From Oscillibacter sp. (GTDB lineage Bacteria; Bacillota; Clostridia; Oscillospirales; Oscillospiraceae), in contig DNFA01000081.1 of NCBI GenBank assembly GCA_003487665.1, positions 22,035-42,642 of the forward strand: 20,608 bases of DNA, written 5' to 3'. Shown in pieces: positions 1 to 7,383 of the stretch (the stretch's first letter is position 1; every line of letters begins with the position of its first letter). The position numbers were made by a program, and so were the translations under genes. The notes beneath the pieces are model-generated. The model was not told where the DNA came from. It saw only the letters and a program-made list of their open reading frames with translations, and made no database searches.

Positions 1-2
1 CC

Positions 3-848
3 GACGTCATCGGCATCCGCGATGATATGTTCATCGGCGAGGGTCACAAGTATCAGAAGACCTTCATGGACGCCGTGAAGGAAGGCTACCGCGACGGTAT
101 TCTGGAGCAGCAGCCCACTCTGGTGAACCTGCAGTGCGACGTGGATCACCCCACCCAGTGCATGGCCGATATGCTGCACGTCATCCACTACTTCGGCGGC
201 GTGGAGAACCTGAAGGGCAAGAAGGTCGCTATGACCTGGGCGTATTCTCCCAGCTACGGCAAGCCACTGTCCGTTCCCCAGGGCGTCATCGGCCTGTTCA
301 CCCGCTTCGGCATGGACGTGACGCTGGCTCACCCCGAGGGCTATGACGTGATGCCCGAGGTGGAAGAGGTCGCCCGCAAGAACTGCGAGAAGTACGGCTC
401 CAAGTTCCACAAGACCAACAGCATGGCCGAGGCCTTCAAGGATGCCGATATCGTGTATCCCAAGAGCTGGGCTTCCTACGCCGCCATGGAAGAGCGTACC
501 AAGCTGTACGCCGCCGGCGACAAGGAGGGCATCGACGCTCTGGAGAAGCGCCTGCTGGCGCAGAACGCCCAGCACAAGGATTGGGCGTGCACCGAGGAGA
601 TGATGAAGCTCACCAAGGACGGCAAGGCTCTGTACCTGCACTGCCTGCCCGCCGACATCACCGGCCTGAGCTGCGCCGAGGGCGAAGTGGACAACTCCGT
701 GTTCGACCGCTACATCGTGCCTCTGTACAAGCAGGCCTCCTACAAGCCCTACATCATCGCCGCCATGATCTTCATGGCACAGGTGAAGGATCCCGTCAAG
801 GCTCTGATGGAGCTGGACGAGACGAAGGACACCCGCAAGAAGTTCTAA
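3..848 (+). CDS. ygeW: Knotted carbamoyltransferase YgeW-like, 5' end missing
   Basis: The reading frame is open to the window edge, so the N-terminal part (roughly a third, compared with the about 396-residue E. coli YgeW) lies outside; 281 residues are visible. The first Met in frame (base 27) is internal. The Asp-His-Pro-Thr-Gln carbamoyl-phosphate motif (about bases 144-158) and the His-Cys-Leu-Pro-Ala-Asp motif (639-656) are those of the aspartate/ornithine carbamoyltransferase superfamily. Long stretches around TWAYSPSYGKPLSVPQG and AQNAQHKDW match YgeW as I remember it. Family knowledge: YgeW is a trefoil-knotted transcarbamylase found in anaerobic purine/urate catabolic clusters; its natural substrate is not firmly settled. 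Inference: it releases carbamoyl phosphate from a ureido intermediate, feeding the carbamate kinase that follows. A strong hairpin lies directly after the stop codon. Confidence 0.92.
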   Translation, partial: DVIGIRDDMFIGEGHKYQKTFMDAVKEGYRDGILEQQPTLVNLQCDVDHPTQCMADMLHVIHYFGGVENLKGKKVAMTWAYSPSYGKPLSVPQGVIGLFTRFGMDVTLAHPEGYDVMPEVEEVARKNCEKYGSKFHKTNSMAEAFKDADIVYPKSWASYAAMEERTKLYAAGDKEGIDALEKRLLAQNAQHKDWACTEEMMKLTKDGKALYLHCLPADITGLSCAEGEVDNSVFDRYIVPLYKQASYKPYIIAAMIFMAQVKDPVKALMELDETKDTRKKF

Positions 849-864
849 AAGCTCTACCCACCCG

Positions 865-900
865 CAACAGCGGCGGCCGCGCCGCCGCTGTTGTATTTTT
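865..900 (+). terminator. Strong hairpin after ygeW
   Basis: Perfect 13-bp stem (865-877 with 881-893), almost all G:C in its centre, three-base loop, followed by TATTTTT. It lies 17 bases past the ygeW stop and only about 45 bases before the ribosome binding site of arcC. It may terminate fully or act as an attenuator in an otherwise co-directional operon. Confidence 0.85.
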
Positions 901-958
901 GGGTTATATTTTTACTTGTATTTTCAATTTAAAAACGCTTTAATCGAGGTTAACAACT

Positions 959-1894
959 ATGTCTAAGAGAATTGTTATCGCGCTGGGCGGCAACGCGCTG
1001 GGCAACACCGCCGCCGAGCAGCTGCGTCTCGTCACCGAGACCGCCAAGTCCATCGTGGATCTGATCGCCGCCGGCAACGAGGTGGTGGTCGCCCACGGCA
1101 ACGGCCCCCAGGTGGGCATGATCAACCTGGGTCTGAGCACCGCGGCGGAAGCCAAGGCGATCAAGGCCGATATGCCGTTCCCTGAGTGCGGTGCCATGTC
1201 CGAGGGCTACATCGGCTACCACCTGCAGCAGGCCATCGGCAACGAGCTGGCCAGCCGCGGCATGGACAAGCCCGTGGCCACCATCGTGACCCAGACCGTC
1301 GTCTCCAAGGACGACCCCGCCTTCCAGAACCCCACCAAGCCCGTGGGCGCCTTCTATGACAAGGAGACCGCCGACCGCATCGCCGCCGAAAAGGGCTACA
1401 CCATGGTGGAGGACGCCGGCCGCGGCTACCGCCAGGTGGTTCCCTCTCCCAAGCCCTTTGACATCGTGGAGAAGGCCAGCATCAAGGCGCTGGTGGACGC
1501 CGGTCATGTGGTCATCGCCGTGGGCGGCGGCGGCATTCCCGTTGTCCGCGAGGGCAACAAGCTCAGCGGCACCCCCGCCGTCATCGACAAGGACTTCGGC
1601 AGCGAGCTGCTGGCCGAGCTGCTGGACGCCGACATGCTCATCATCCTCACCGCCGTGGAGAAGGTGGCCATCAACTACAACAAGCCCGACCAGAAGGGGC
1701 TGGACGACCTGACTCCCGCCGAGGCCTACAAGTACATGGACGAGAACCAGTTCGCCAAGGGCTCCATGCTGCCCAAGGTGCAGGCCGCGGTGAAGTTCGC
1801 CGAGTCCAAGGCCGGCCGCACCGCTCTCATCACCCTGCTGGAGAAGGCCAAGGACGGCATCGAGGGCAAGACCGGTACCCGCATCCACCAGTAA
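959..1894 (+). CDS. arcC: Carbamate kinase
   Basis: This 311-residue protein has the usual length for carbamate kinase (amino acid kinase fold). It catalyses carbamoyl phosphate + ADP to ATP + carbamate, which decays to ammonia and CO2; cytoplasmic. Visible motifs: ALGGNALGN near the N-terminus (residues 8-16), HGNGPQVG (46-53), the glycine-rich VGGGGIPV (188-195), AVIDKD (207-212), LTAVEKVAINYNKP (230-243) and GSMLPKVQA (268-276). GAGG at 946-949 precedes the ATG by 9 bases. It follows ygeW, from which it would receive carbamoyl phosphate. No arginine deiminase or ornithine carbamoyltransferase gene is nearby, so a role in purine rather than arginine fermentation is likelier. I see no convincing promoter between the upstream hairpin and the start, so it may depend on readthrough. 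Confidence 0.95.
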   Translation: MSKRIVIALGGNALGNTAAEQLRLVTETAKSIVDLIAAGNEVVVAHGNGPQVGMINLGLSTAAEAKAIKADMPFPECGAMSEGYIGYHLQQAIGNELASRGMDKPVATIVTQTVVSKDDPAFQNPTKPVGAFYDKETADRIAAEKGYTMVEDAGRGYRQVVPSPKPFDIVEKASIKALVDAGHVVIAVGGGGIPVVREGNKLSGTPAVIDKDFGSELLAELLDADMLIILTAVEKVAINYNKPDQKGLDDLTPAEAYKYMDENQFAKGSMLPKVQAAVKFAESKAGRTALITLLEKAKDGIEGKTGTRIHQ

Positions 1895-2027
1895 CACAGG
1901 CTTCTTTCTGCCATCGGAAATGGGTATCGCGCTGCGTGAAATTTCTATCAATTGCCGCATAGTGCACAGGTTTTACAAAGTTTTTTTGTGCGTCACAAAG
2001 AAATTTTGCCGTAATTCACATTTTCTG

Positions 2028-2056
2028 TTGAAATTCGCGGCGTAATCCTGTATAAT
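2028..2056 (+). promoter_or_regulatory. Sigma-A promoter of the transporter receptor gene
   Basis: TTGAAA (2028-2033), 17-base spacer, TATAAT (2051-2056): near-perfect vegetative promoter. The expected transcript start is about 2063, giving a leader of about 109 bases before the ATG at 2172. It lies in an AT-rich gap with no other gene. Confidence 0.85.
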
Positions 2057-2063
2057 ACCCACG

Positions 2064-2100
2064 TTCCTGTGAGTAGTGTGAATACCGGGTAGGAAGCCCG
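2064..2100 (+). promoter_or_regulatory. Possible small pseudoknot in the receptor mRNA leader
   Basis: At the very start of the predicted transcript, CGGG (2086-2089) and CCCG (2097-2100) can pair around the loop TAGGAAG. TTCCT (2064-2068) is complementary to AGGAA (2091-2095) inside that loop, so an H-type pseudoknot is possible. I do not recognise the purine riboswitch consensus or another known riboswitch here. The helices are only 4-5 bp, so this is a suggestion only. Confidence 0.3.
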
Positions 2101-2171
2101 TTGTTCAAACGCGCGCCAAAATTTGCCTTACTTTTAAGCGTGCGTCACATATTTTAAGGAGGAAAACAAGA

Positions 2172-3407
2172 ATGAAAAAGTTCCTTGCAATGCTCCTCGC
2201 CCTGGTCATGGCTCTGAGCCTGGTGGCCTGCGGTGAGAAGAAGGATCCCACTGGTGACGACACCAAGAACCCCGACGAGGGCTCCAAGGTCAAGGTCGGC
2301 TTCATCACCCTGCATGATGAAAACTCCACCTATGACAAGAACTTCATCGATGCCGCCAAGGAAGCCTGCGCCAACCTGGGTCTGGTCGAGAATGAGGATT
2401 TCTTCATCAAGACCAACGTGGGCGAGACCGAGCAGTGCGCCGAGGTCGCCGCTGATCTGGTGGACGCCGGCTGCAACATCATCTTTGCCGACAGCTTCGG
2501 TCATGAGCCTTACATGATCCAGGTCGCCAAGGAGAACCCCGATGTGCAGTTCTGCCACAGCACCGGTACCCGCGCTCACACCGAGGGTCTGGCCAACTAC
2601 CACAATGCCTTCGCCTCCATCTATGAGGGCCGCTATCTGGCCGGTATCGCTGCCGGTATGAAGCTGAACGCGATGATCGAGGCCGGCGACATCAAGGCTG
2701 AAGAGGCCAAGATGGGCTATGTGGGTGCTTTCACCTACGCCGAAGTGGTCTCCGGTTACACCTCCTTCTATCTGGGTGCCAAGTCCGTCTGCCCCACCGT
2801 CACCATGGATGTGACCTTCACCGGCAGCTGGTACGATGAGACTCTGGAGAAGGAAGGCGCCGAGAAGCTGATCCAGGGCGGCTGCAAGCTGATCAGCCAG
2901 CACGCCGACTCTCTGGGTGCTCCTACCGCCTGCGAGAACGCTGGTGTTCCCAACGTTTCCTACAACGGCTCCACTCAGGCTGCCTGCCCCAACACCTACA
3001 TCATCTCCTCCCGCATCAACTGGGCGCCCTACTATGAGTATGCCATCAAGGCTGTCATGGACGGCACCGCCATCGATGCTGACTGGACCGGCACTCTGTC
3101 CACCAACTCCGTGGTTCTGACCGACCTGAACACCACCGTGGCCGCCGAAGGCACTGCCGAGGCCATTGCCGCTGCTACCGAGAAGCTGGAGAAGGGCGAG
3201 ATCCACGTGTTCGATTGCTCCACCTTCACCGTGAAGGGCGAGGCTCTGACCTCCTACAAGGCTGACGTCGACACCGATGACGCTTACACTCCCGACACCG
3301 AGGTCGTGCACGACGGTTACTTCTCCGAGTCCGAGTTCCGTTCTGCTCCTTACTTCGATCTGCAGATCGACGGCATCAACCTGCTGGATACCAACTTCGG
3401 CGGCTAA
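2172..3407 (+). CDS. BMP-family ABC transporter substrate-binding lipoprotein
   Basis: The 411-residue protein starts with a lipoprotein signal peptide: two Lys, a hydrophobic core and lipobox LVAC with Cys20 as lipidation site, then a charged linker (21-40). The remainder is a Bmp/PnrA-type (Med family) two-lobed receptor; typical elements are VGFITLHDEN (42-51), IIFADSFGHE (103-112), the GRYLAG segment (153-158) and GSWYDETLEKEGAEKLI (218-234). AAGGAGG at 2156-2162 precedes the ATG with good spacing. Known members such as PnrA and B. subtilis NupN bind nucleosides. Genomic neighbours (carbamoyltransferase, carbamate kinase, purine deaminase) suggest a purine base, nucleoside or related compound as ligand; the exact ligand cannot be read from the sequence. 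It is transcribed from its own strong promoter and followed by a hairpin, consistent with a higher level of receptor than of membrane subunits. Confidence 0.93.
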   Translation: MKKFLAMLLALVMALSLVACGEKKDPTGDDTKNPDEGSKVKVGFITLHDENSTYDKNFIDAAKEACANLGLVENEDFFIKTNVGETEQCAEVAADLVDAGCNIIFADSFGHEPYMIQVAKENPDVQFCHSTGTRAHTEGLANYHNAFASIYEGRYLAGIAAGMKLNAMIEAGDIKAEEAKMGYVGAFTYAEVVSGYTSFYLGAKSVCPTVTMDVTFTGSWYDETLEKEGAEKLIQGGCKLISQHADSLGAPTACENAGVPNVSYNGSTQAACPNTYIISSRINWAPYYEYAIKAVMDGTAIDADWTGTLSTNSVVLTDLNTTVAAEGTAEAIAAATEKLEKGEIHVFDCSTFTVKGEALTSYKADVDTDDAYTPDTEVVHDGYFSESEFRSAPYFDLQIDGINLLDTNFGG

Positions 3408-3442
3408 TCGCCAGGTTTTCCAACAGCATATTGCGCCACAAC

Positions 3443-3480
3443 GAGGTGGACTGCGCAGGCAGTCCACCTCTTGCTTTTCC
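3443..3480 (+). terminator. Hairpin between receptor and ATPase genes
   Basis: A perfect 12-bp stem (3443-3454 with 3459-3470), loop GCAG, followed by TTGCTTTTCC. The T-tract is imperfect, so partial termination (attenuation) is as likely as full termination. It would keep receptor mRNA more abundant than the downstream transporter genes. Confidence 0.75.
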
Positions 3481-3504
3481 CCTCCTGCACGCGGCTTTGA
3501 CGAT

Positions 3505-3536
3505 TTACACAAAGAGAATGACTCTTTCTTGTGTAA
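3505..3536. repeat. Inverted repeat upstream of the ATPase promoter
   Basis: TTACAC (3505-3510) pairs with GTGTAA (3531-3536) and AAAGAG (3511-3516) with CTCTTT (3522-3527), with a three-base bulge. It sits about 45 bases before the -35 box of the second promoter and has no T-tract, so it could be an operator or simply a processing stem. Confidence 0.45.
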
Positions 3537-3582
3537 CCTCACATTCTTTGTATATACCTGACAAATTTTTTGCTGATTTTGA

Positions 3583-3611
3583 TTTACAACGCTCGACATG
3601 TATGGTAAAAT
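3583..3611 (+). promoter_or_regulatory. Sigma-A promoter of the ATPase-permease genes
   Basis: TTTACA (3583-3588), 17-base spacer, TAAAAT (3606-3611). Placed after the receptor hairpin and about 75 bases before the ATPase start, it would drive the ATPase and both permeases separately from the receptor. Confidence 0.7.
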
Positions 3612-3686
3612 AAGTCGTATGGAATTTATTCCCGGCGTTCTACGAGGTGTTTGCAGCCATCTGCGCCGAAAGAAAGGATGACAGCC

Positions 3687-5222
3687 TTGGAAAAGAAATG
3701 CGCGATCAAAATGGAGAACATCACCAAGCGGTTCGGCAGCAAGGTCATCGCCAATAAGGATGTGAATCTTGACCTGTACGAGGGCGAGATCCTGTCCCTG
3801 CTGGGCGAAAACGGCAGCGGCAAGACCACGCTGATGAACATGCTCTCCGGCATCTATTTCCCCGACGAGGGGCAGATCTACGTCCACGACAAGCCTGTGA
3901 CCATCGCATCTCCCAAGGATGCCTTCGATCTGGGTATCGGCATGATCCACCAGCACTTCAAGCTGGTCGATCTGTTCACCGCCACCGAGAATATCATTCT
4001 CGGCTTGCAGGGCAAGCTGGATCTGAACAACGCACGCCAGAAGGTCAAGGACATCTGCGACAAGTACGGCTTCGATATCGACCCCGACATGAAGATCTAC
4101 GACATGTCCGTGTCCCAGAAGCAGACCGTCGAGATCGTCAAGGTGCTCTACCGCGGCGCGGACATCCTGATCCTGGATGAGCCCACCGCCGTGCTGACCC
4201 CGCAGGAGACGGACAAGCTGTTCGCCGTCATGCGCAACATGAAGGCCGACGGCAAGTCCCTCATCATCATCACCCACAAGCTCCACGAGGTACTGGACGT
4301 GTCCGACCGGGTGGCTGTGCTCCGCAAGGGCGAGTACATAGGCGACGTGCTGACCAAGGACGCCGACCAGCAGTCCCTGACCGATATGATGGTGGGTCAC
4401 AGCGTGGCTCTGAACATCAACCGCCCCACGCCCGTCAACGTCACGCCCCGCCTGAAGGTAGAGGGTCTGACCGTATACGACGAGCTGGGCGTCAAGCGTC
4501 TGGACAATGTGACCTTCGACGTAAACGCCGGCGAGGTGCTGGGCATTGCCGGCATCGCGGGCTCCGGCCAGCGGGAACTGCTGGAATCCATCGCCGGTCT
4601 GTACCCCGTCACCTCCGGCACCGTGACCTATATCTCCCCGGAGACCAACGAGGAGAAAAACCTGGTGGGCATGGATCCCATGGACATCCGCAAGAACGGC
4701 GTGGCCATGAGCTTTGTCCCCGAGGATCGTCTGGGCATGGGTCTGGTGGGCTCCATGGGCATGACCGGCAACATGATGCTCCGCTCCTGGCGCAAGGGCA
4801 AGAGCATCTTCCTTGATCGCAAGGATCCCGAGGCGCTGGCGCAGCGCATCTGGCAGGAGCTGGAGGTGGTCACTCCCAGCACCGCCTTCCCCGTCCGCCG
4901 CATGTCCGGCGGCAACGTGCAGAAGGTGCTGGTGGGCCGCGAGATCGCCCAGCAGCCCTCCGTGCTGATGACCGCCTACGCTGTCCGCGGTCTGGATATC
5001 AACACCTCGTACACCATCTACAACCTGCTGACCGAGCAGAAAATGAAGGGCGTGGCCGTCGTCTATGTGGGCGAGGATCTGGACGTGCTGCTGGAGCTGT
5101 GCGACCGTATCGTGGTTCTGTGCGGCGGTAAGGTCTCCGGCGTGGTGGACGGCCGCAAGACCAACAAGCTGGAAGTGGGCGCACTCATGACCCATGTGGA
5201 AGGAGGCAAGGCAGATGAATAA
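3687..5222 (+). CDS. BMP-type ABC transporter ATPase (two nucleotide-binding domains)
   Basis: A RbsA/NupO-like duplicated ATPase of 511 residues from the chosen TTG start, energising import from the cytoplasmic face. Domain 1 is canonical: Walker A GENGSGKTT (40-48), signature MSVSQKQ (140-146), Walker B LILDEP (161-166) and a His in IITHKLHE. Domain 2 is degenerate: GIAGSGQRE (289-297) replaces Walker A, the signature MSGGNVQ (406-412) is kept, but the usual AQPTRGLD element reads AYAVRGLD (430-437). A weak second site is normal for this family; this Walker B variant is less usual. TTG at 3687 has an AGAAAGGA site about 8 bases upstream; ATG at 3678 abuts that site and ATG at 3651 has none, so both look worse. 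The end overlaps the first permease by 8 bases. Confidence 0.93.
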   Translation: MEKKCAIKMENITKRFGSKVIANKDVNLDLYEGEILSLLGENGSGKTTLMNMLSGIYFPDEGQIYVHDKPVTIASPKDAFDLGIGMIHQHFKLVDLFTATENIILGLQGKLDLNNARQKVKDICDKYGFDIDPDMKIYDMSVSQKQTVEIVKVLYRGADILILDEPTAVLTPQETDKLFAVMRNMKADGKSLIIITHKLHEVLDVSDRVAVLRKGEYIGDVLTKDADQQSLTDMMVGHSVALNINRPTPVNVTPRLKVEGLTVYDELGVKRLDNVTFDVNAGEVLGIAGIAGSGQRELLESIAGLYPVTSGTVTYISPETNEEKNLVGMDPMDIRKNGVAMSFVPEDRLGMGLVGSMGMTGNMMLRSWRKGKSIFLDRKDPEALAQRIWQELEVVTPSTAFPVRRMSGGNVQKVLVGREIAQQPSVLMTAYAVRGLDINTSYTIYNLLTEQKMKGVAVVYVGEDLDVLLELCDRIVVLCGGKVSGVVDGRKTNKLEVGALMTHVEGGKADE

Positions 5223-6309
5223 GAAAGGTTCCCTCTTTCATATCTCCAAGCGTGATGCGCTGCCTCTGCCCAAGGCTCTGCTGATCCGGGGCGGCATCCT
5301 GCTGCTGGCGCTGGTGTTCTGCGGACTGATCACCACCCTGCTGACCGGTCAGGATCCCATCGCCGTCTACGGCACGATCCTCAAGGGTGCCTTCGGCACC
5401 TCCCGCAAGATTTGGGTCACCGGCCAGAACGTAGCCGTTCTGCTGGGTATCTCTCTGGCGGTGACGCCTGCGTTCAAAATGCGGTTCTGGAACATCGGCG
5501 CCGAGGGTCAGACCCTGATCGGCTGTCTGGCCACCACCGCCTGCATGATCCTGCTGGGCGGCAAGGTCTCCAATTTCCTGCTGATCGTCATCTCTCTGGC
5601 GGCTGCGCTGCTGGCCGGCGCCGTATGGGGCTTCCTGCCCGCCTTCTTCAAGGCCAAATGGAACACCAACGAGACGCTGTTCACCCTGATGATGAACTAT
5701 ATCGCCATGCAGCTGGCCTCCTACTTTATCATTATCTGGGAGGTGCCCAAGGGCGCCGGTAAGATCGGCATTATCAACCAGGCTTCCGAGGCCGGCTGGC
5801 TGCCTCGCATCGGCGGACAGGCACAGCTGCTCCCCATTCTGGTGGTGGCTCTGCTGACCGGCATGATGTACGTGTACCTTACCTACAGCAAGCACGGCTA
5901 CGAGATCGCCGTGGTGGGCGAGAGCCAGCGCACCGCCAGCTACGCCGGCATCAAGGTGGATCGTGTGATCATCCGCACCATGGTGCTCTCCGGCGCTATC
6001 TGCGGCCTGATGGGATATATCCTGACCGCCGGCATCAGCCACACCCTGACCACCACCATCGTGGACAGCCGCGGCTTTACCGCCGTCATGGTGTCCTGGA
6101 TGTCCAAGTTCAACCCCTTCATCATGATCGCCGCCTCCCTGCTGCTGGTGACCATGGATCGCGGTGCCGGCGAGATCTCCACCGCCTTCAGCCTGAACCA
6201 GTCCTTCGCGGATATTCTGACCGGTATCATTCTGTTCTTCATCATTGCTACCGAGTTCTTCATCACCTACAAGGTCACTCTGCGCAAGAGCAGCAAAAAG
6301 GAGGCGTAA
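5215..6309 (+). CDS. BMP-type ABC transporter permease 1 (YufP/NupP-like)
   Basis: Integral membrane subunit of 364 residues (BPD_transp_2 family) with about eight or more hydrophobic segments, the first at about 22-44. Family motifs include FWNIGAEGQ (91-99), NTNETLFTLMMNY (150-162) and the cytoplasmic loop GYEIAVVGES (228-237), which is probably the contact with the ATPase. The ATG at 5215 has AGGAGG (5201-5206) 8 bases upstream; an in-frame ATG at 5194 lacks such a site and would lengthen the overlap with the ATPase gene. The 8-base overlap indicates translational coupling. In B. subtilis the YufN-YufO-YufP-YufQ set imports nucleosides, and the order receptor-ATPase-permease-permease is the same here. 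Confidence 0.92.
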   Translation: MNKKGSLFHISKRDALPLPKALLIRGGILLLALVFCGLITTLLTGQDPIAVYGTILKGAFGTSRKIWVTGQNVAVLLGISLAVTPAFKMRFWNIGAEGQTLIGCLATTACMILLGGKVSNFLLIVISLAAALLAGAVWGFLPAFFKAKWNTNETLFTLMMNYIAMQLASYFIIIWEVPKGAGKIGIINQASEAGWLPRIGGQAQLLPILVVALLTGMMYVYLTYSKHGYEIAVVGESQRTASYAGIKVDRVIIRTMVLSGAICGLMGYILTAGISHTLTTTIVDSRGFTAVMVSWMSKFNPFIMIAASLLLVTMDRGAGEISTAFSLNQSFADILTGIILFFIIATEFFITYKVTLRKSSKKEA

Positions 6310-6312
6310 CGG

Positions 6313-7305
6313 ATGGGCTTCGACTTTGTATCCTTCTTCCCCCGCGCGGTCATGCAGGGTATCCCCCTGCTGTTCGGCAGCACCGGCGAGATCCTCACGG
6401 AGAAGTCCGGTAACCTGAACCTGGGTATTCCCGGCATCATGTACGTGGGCGGCATCAGCGGCGTTATCGGCTCGTTCTTCTACGAGCAGGCCGCCGGCGG
6501 GCAGCTGAACGGCTTTCTGGCCATCATGATCCCCATCCTGTGCTCCCTGCTGGGCTCCCTGCTGATGGGTCTGCTGTACTGCTTCCTGACCGTCACCCTC
6601 CGCGCCAACCAGAACGTCACCGGTCTGGCCATGACCACCTTCGGCGTAGGCGTGGGCAACTTCTTCGGCGGCTCCCTCATTAAGCTGACCAACAGCGAGG
6701 TGCCCTCCATCGCTCTGTCCAGCACCAGCCTGTACTTCAAGACCACGCTGCCCGGCGCTTCCTCCACCGGTTGGTTCGGCCAGCTGTTCCTGTCCTACGG
6801 CTTTCTGGCGTATGCGGCCATTATCATCGCGCTGGGTGCGTCCTACTTCCTGAACCACACCCGTCCCGGCCTGCACCTGCGCGCCGTGGGCGAGAGTGCC
6901 TCTACCGCCGACGCCGCCGGCATCAACGTTACCAAGTACAAGTATCTGGCCACCTGCATCGGCTCCATGATCGCGGGTCTGGGCGGTCTGTACTACGTGA
7001 TGGACTACGCCAACGGCGTGTGGTCCAACAACGCCTTCGGCGACCGCGGCTGGCTGGCCATCGCACTGGTCATCTTCACCATCTGGCGGCCCAATGTCAG
7101 CATTCTGGCCTCCATTCTGTTCGGTGGCTTGTACATTCTGAACATCTACCTGCCCACCGGCGCACAGATGGCGGTGAAGGAGCTGTACAAGATGCTGCCC
7201 TACGTCATCACTCTGGTGGTGCTGATCATCGTCTCCCTGCGCAAGAAGCGGGAGGATCAGCCCCCCGCGTCCCTCGGTCTATCCTACTTCCGCGAGGAAC
7301 GCTGA
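6313..7305 (+). CDS. BMP-type ABC transporter permease 2 (YufQ/NupQ-like)
   Basis: Second membrane subunit, 330 residues, pairing with permease 1 to form the import channel. It has about nine hydrophobic segments. Characteristic elements are GEILTEKSGNLNLG (25-38), which parallels the FWNIGAEG element of its partner, RANQNVTG (97-104), and the loop GLHLRAVGES (186-195). Its ATG lies 3 bases after the stop of permease 1, with AAAAGGAGG 8 bases upstream, so the genes form one operon. A terminator follows the stop closely. Confidence 0.92.
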   Translation: MGFDFVSFFPRAVMQGIPLLFGSTGEILTEKSGNLNLGIPGIMYVGGISGVIGSFFYEQAAGGQLNGFLAIMIPILCSLLGSLLMGLLYCFLTVTLRANQNVTGLAMTTFGVGVGNFFGGSLIKLTNSEVPSIALSSTSLYFKTTLPGASSTGWFGQLFLSYGFLAYAAIIIALGASYFLNHTRPGLHLRAVGESASTADAAGINVTKYKYLATCIGSMIAGLGGLYYVMDYANGVWSNNAFGDRGWLAIALVIFTIWRPNVSILASILFGGLYILNIYLPTGAQMAVKELYKMLPYVITLVVLIIVSLRKKREDQPPASLGLSYFREER

Positions 7306-7314
7306 CACGACTGC

Positions 7315-7348
7315 AAAAAGAGTAGGCCGCTTGCGGCCTGCTCTTTTT
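7315..7348 (+). terminator. Terminator after the transporter operon
   Basis: Stem 7315-7330 with 7333-7348 (one G:T pair, loop effectively CTTG) ending in TTTTT, preceded by AAAAA so that it reads in both directions. Only about 22 bases separate it from the ribosome binding site of the deaminase gene, too few for a promoter. The deaminase is then either expressed by readthrough or from a promoter overlapping this element. Confidence 0.85.
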
Positions 7349-7383
7349 CTCTACACTCACAATCTGCCAAGGAGGAATTTGCC

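Larger units (their letters stand above)
1988..2149. repeat. Direct repeat GTGCGTCACA flanking the receptor promoter
   Basis: The decamer GTGCGTCACA occurs at 1988-1997 and again at 2140-2149. The first copy sits within a palindrome, TTTGTG-CGT-CACAAA (1985-1999), about 30 bases before the -35 box; the second lies just upstream of the receptor ribosome binding site. The spacing relative to the promoter could suit a regulator binding both sides, but no regulator is identified. Chance recurrence of a 10-mer in a 277-base gap is unlikely but not excluded. Confidence 0.5.

Noticed and set aside
959..1894. Arginine deiminase pathway
   Set aside because: Carbamate kinase is also part of that pathway, but the adjacent transcarbamylase is YgeW-like, not an ornithine enzyme, and no arcA or arginine antiporter is present.
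2063..2171. Known purine riboswitch in the receptor leader
   Set aside because: The conserved loop and junction bases of the purine aptamer are not present, and no three-way junction can be drawn.
2154..5195. A 1013-codon open frame on the - strand across the receptor and ATPase genes
   Set aside because: It is the antisense shadow of two clear family proteins. Its translation is low-complexity, rich in His, Gly, Val, Asp and Gln, as expected from the complement of GC-rich codons, and it crosses a terminator and two promoters of the + strand.
5185..6876. A 563-codon - strand frame over the permeases, and similar long shadow frames at 950-1960, 7357-8748 and 15142-17226
   Set aside because: All are antisense to well-supported genes, have biased composition, and show no domain or sensible ribosome binding site. 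The last one also crosses the bidirectional terminator at 16439-16476.
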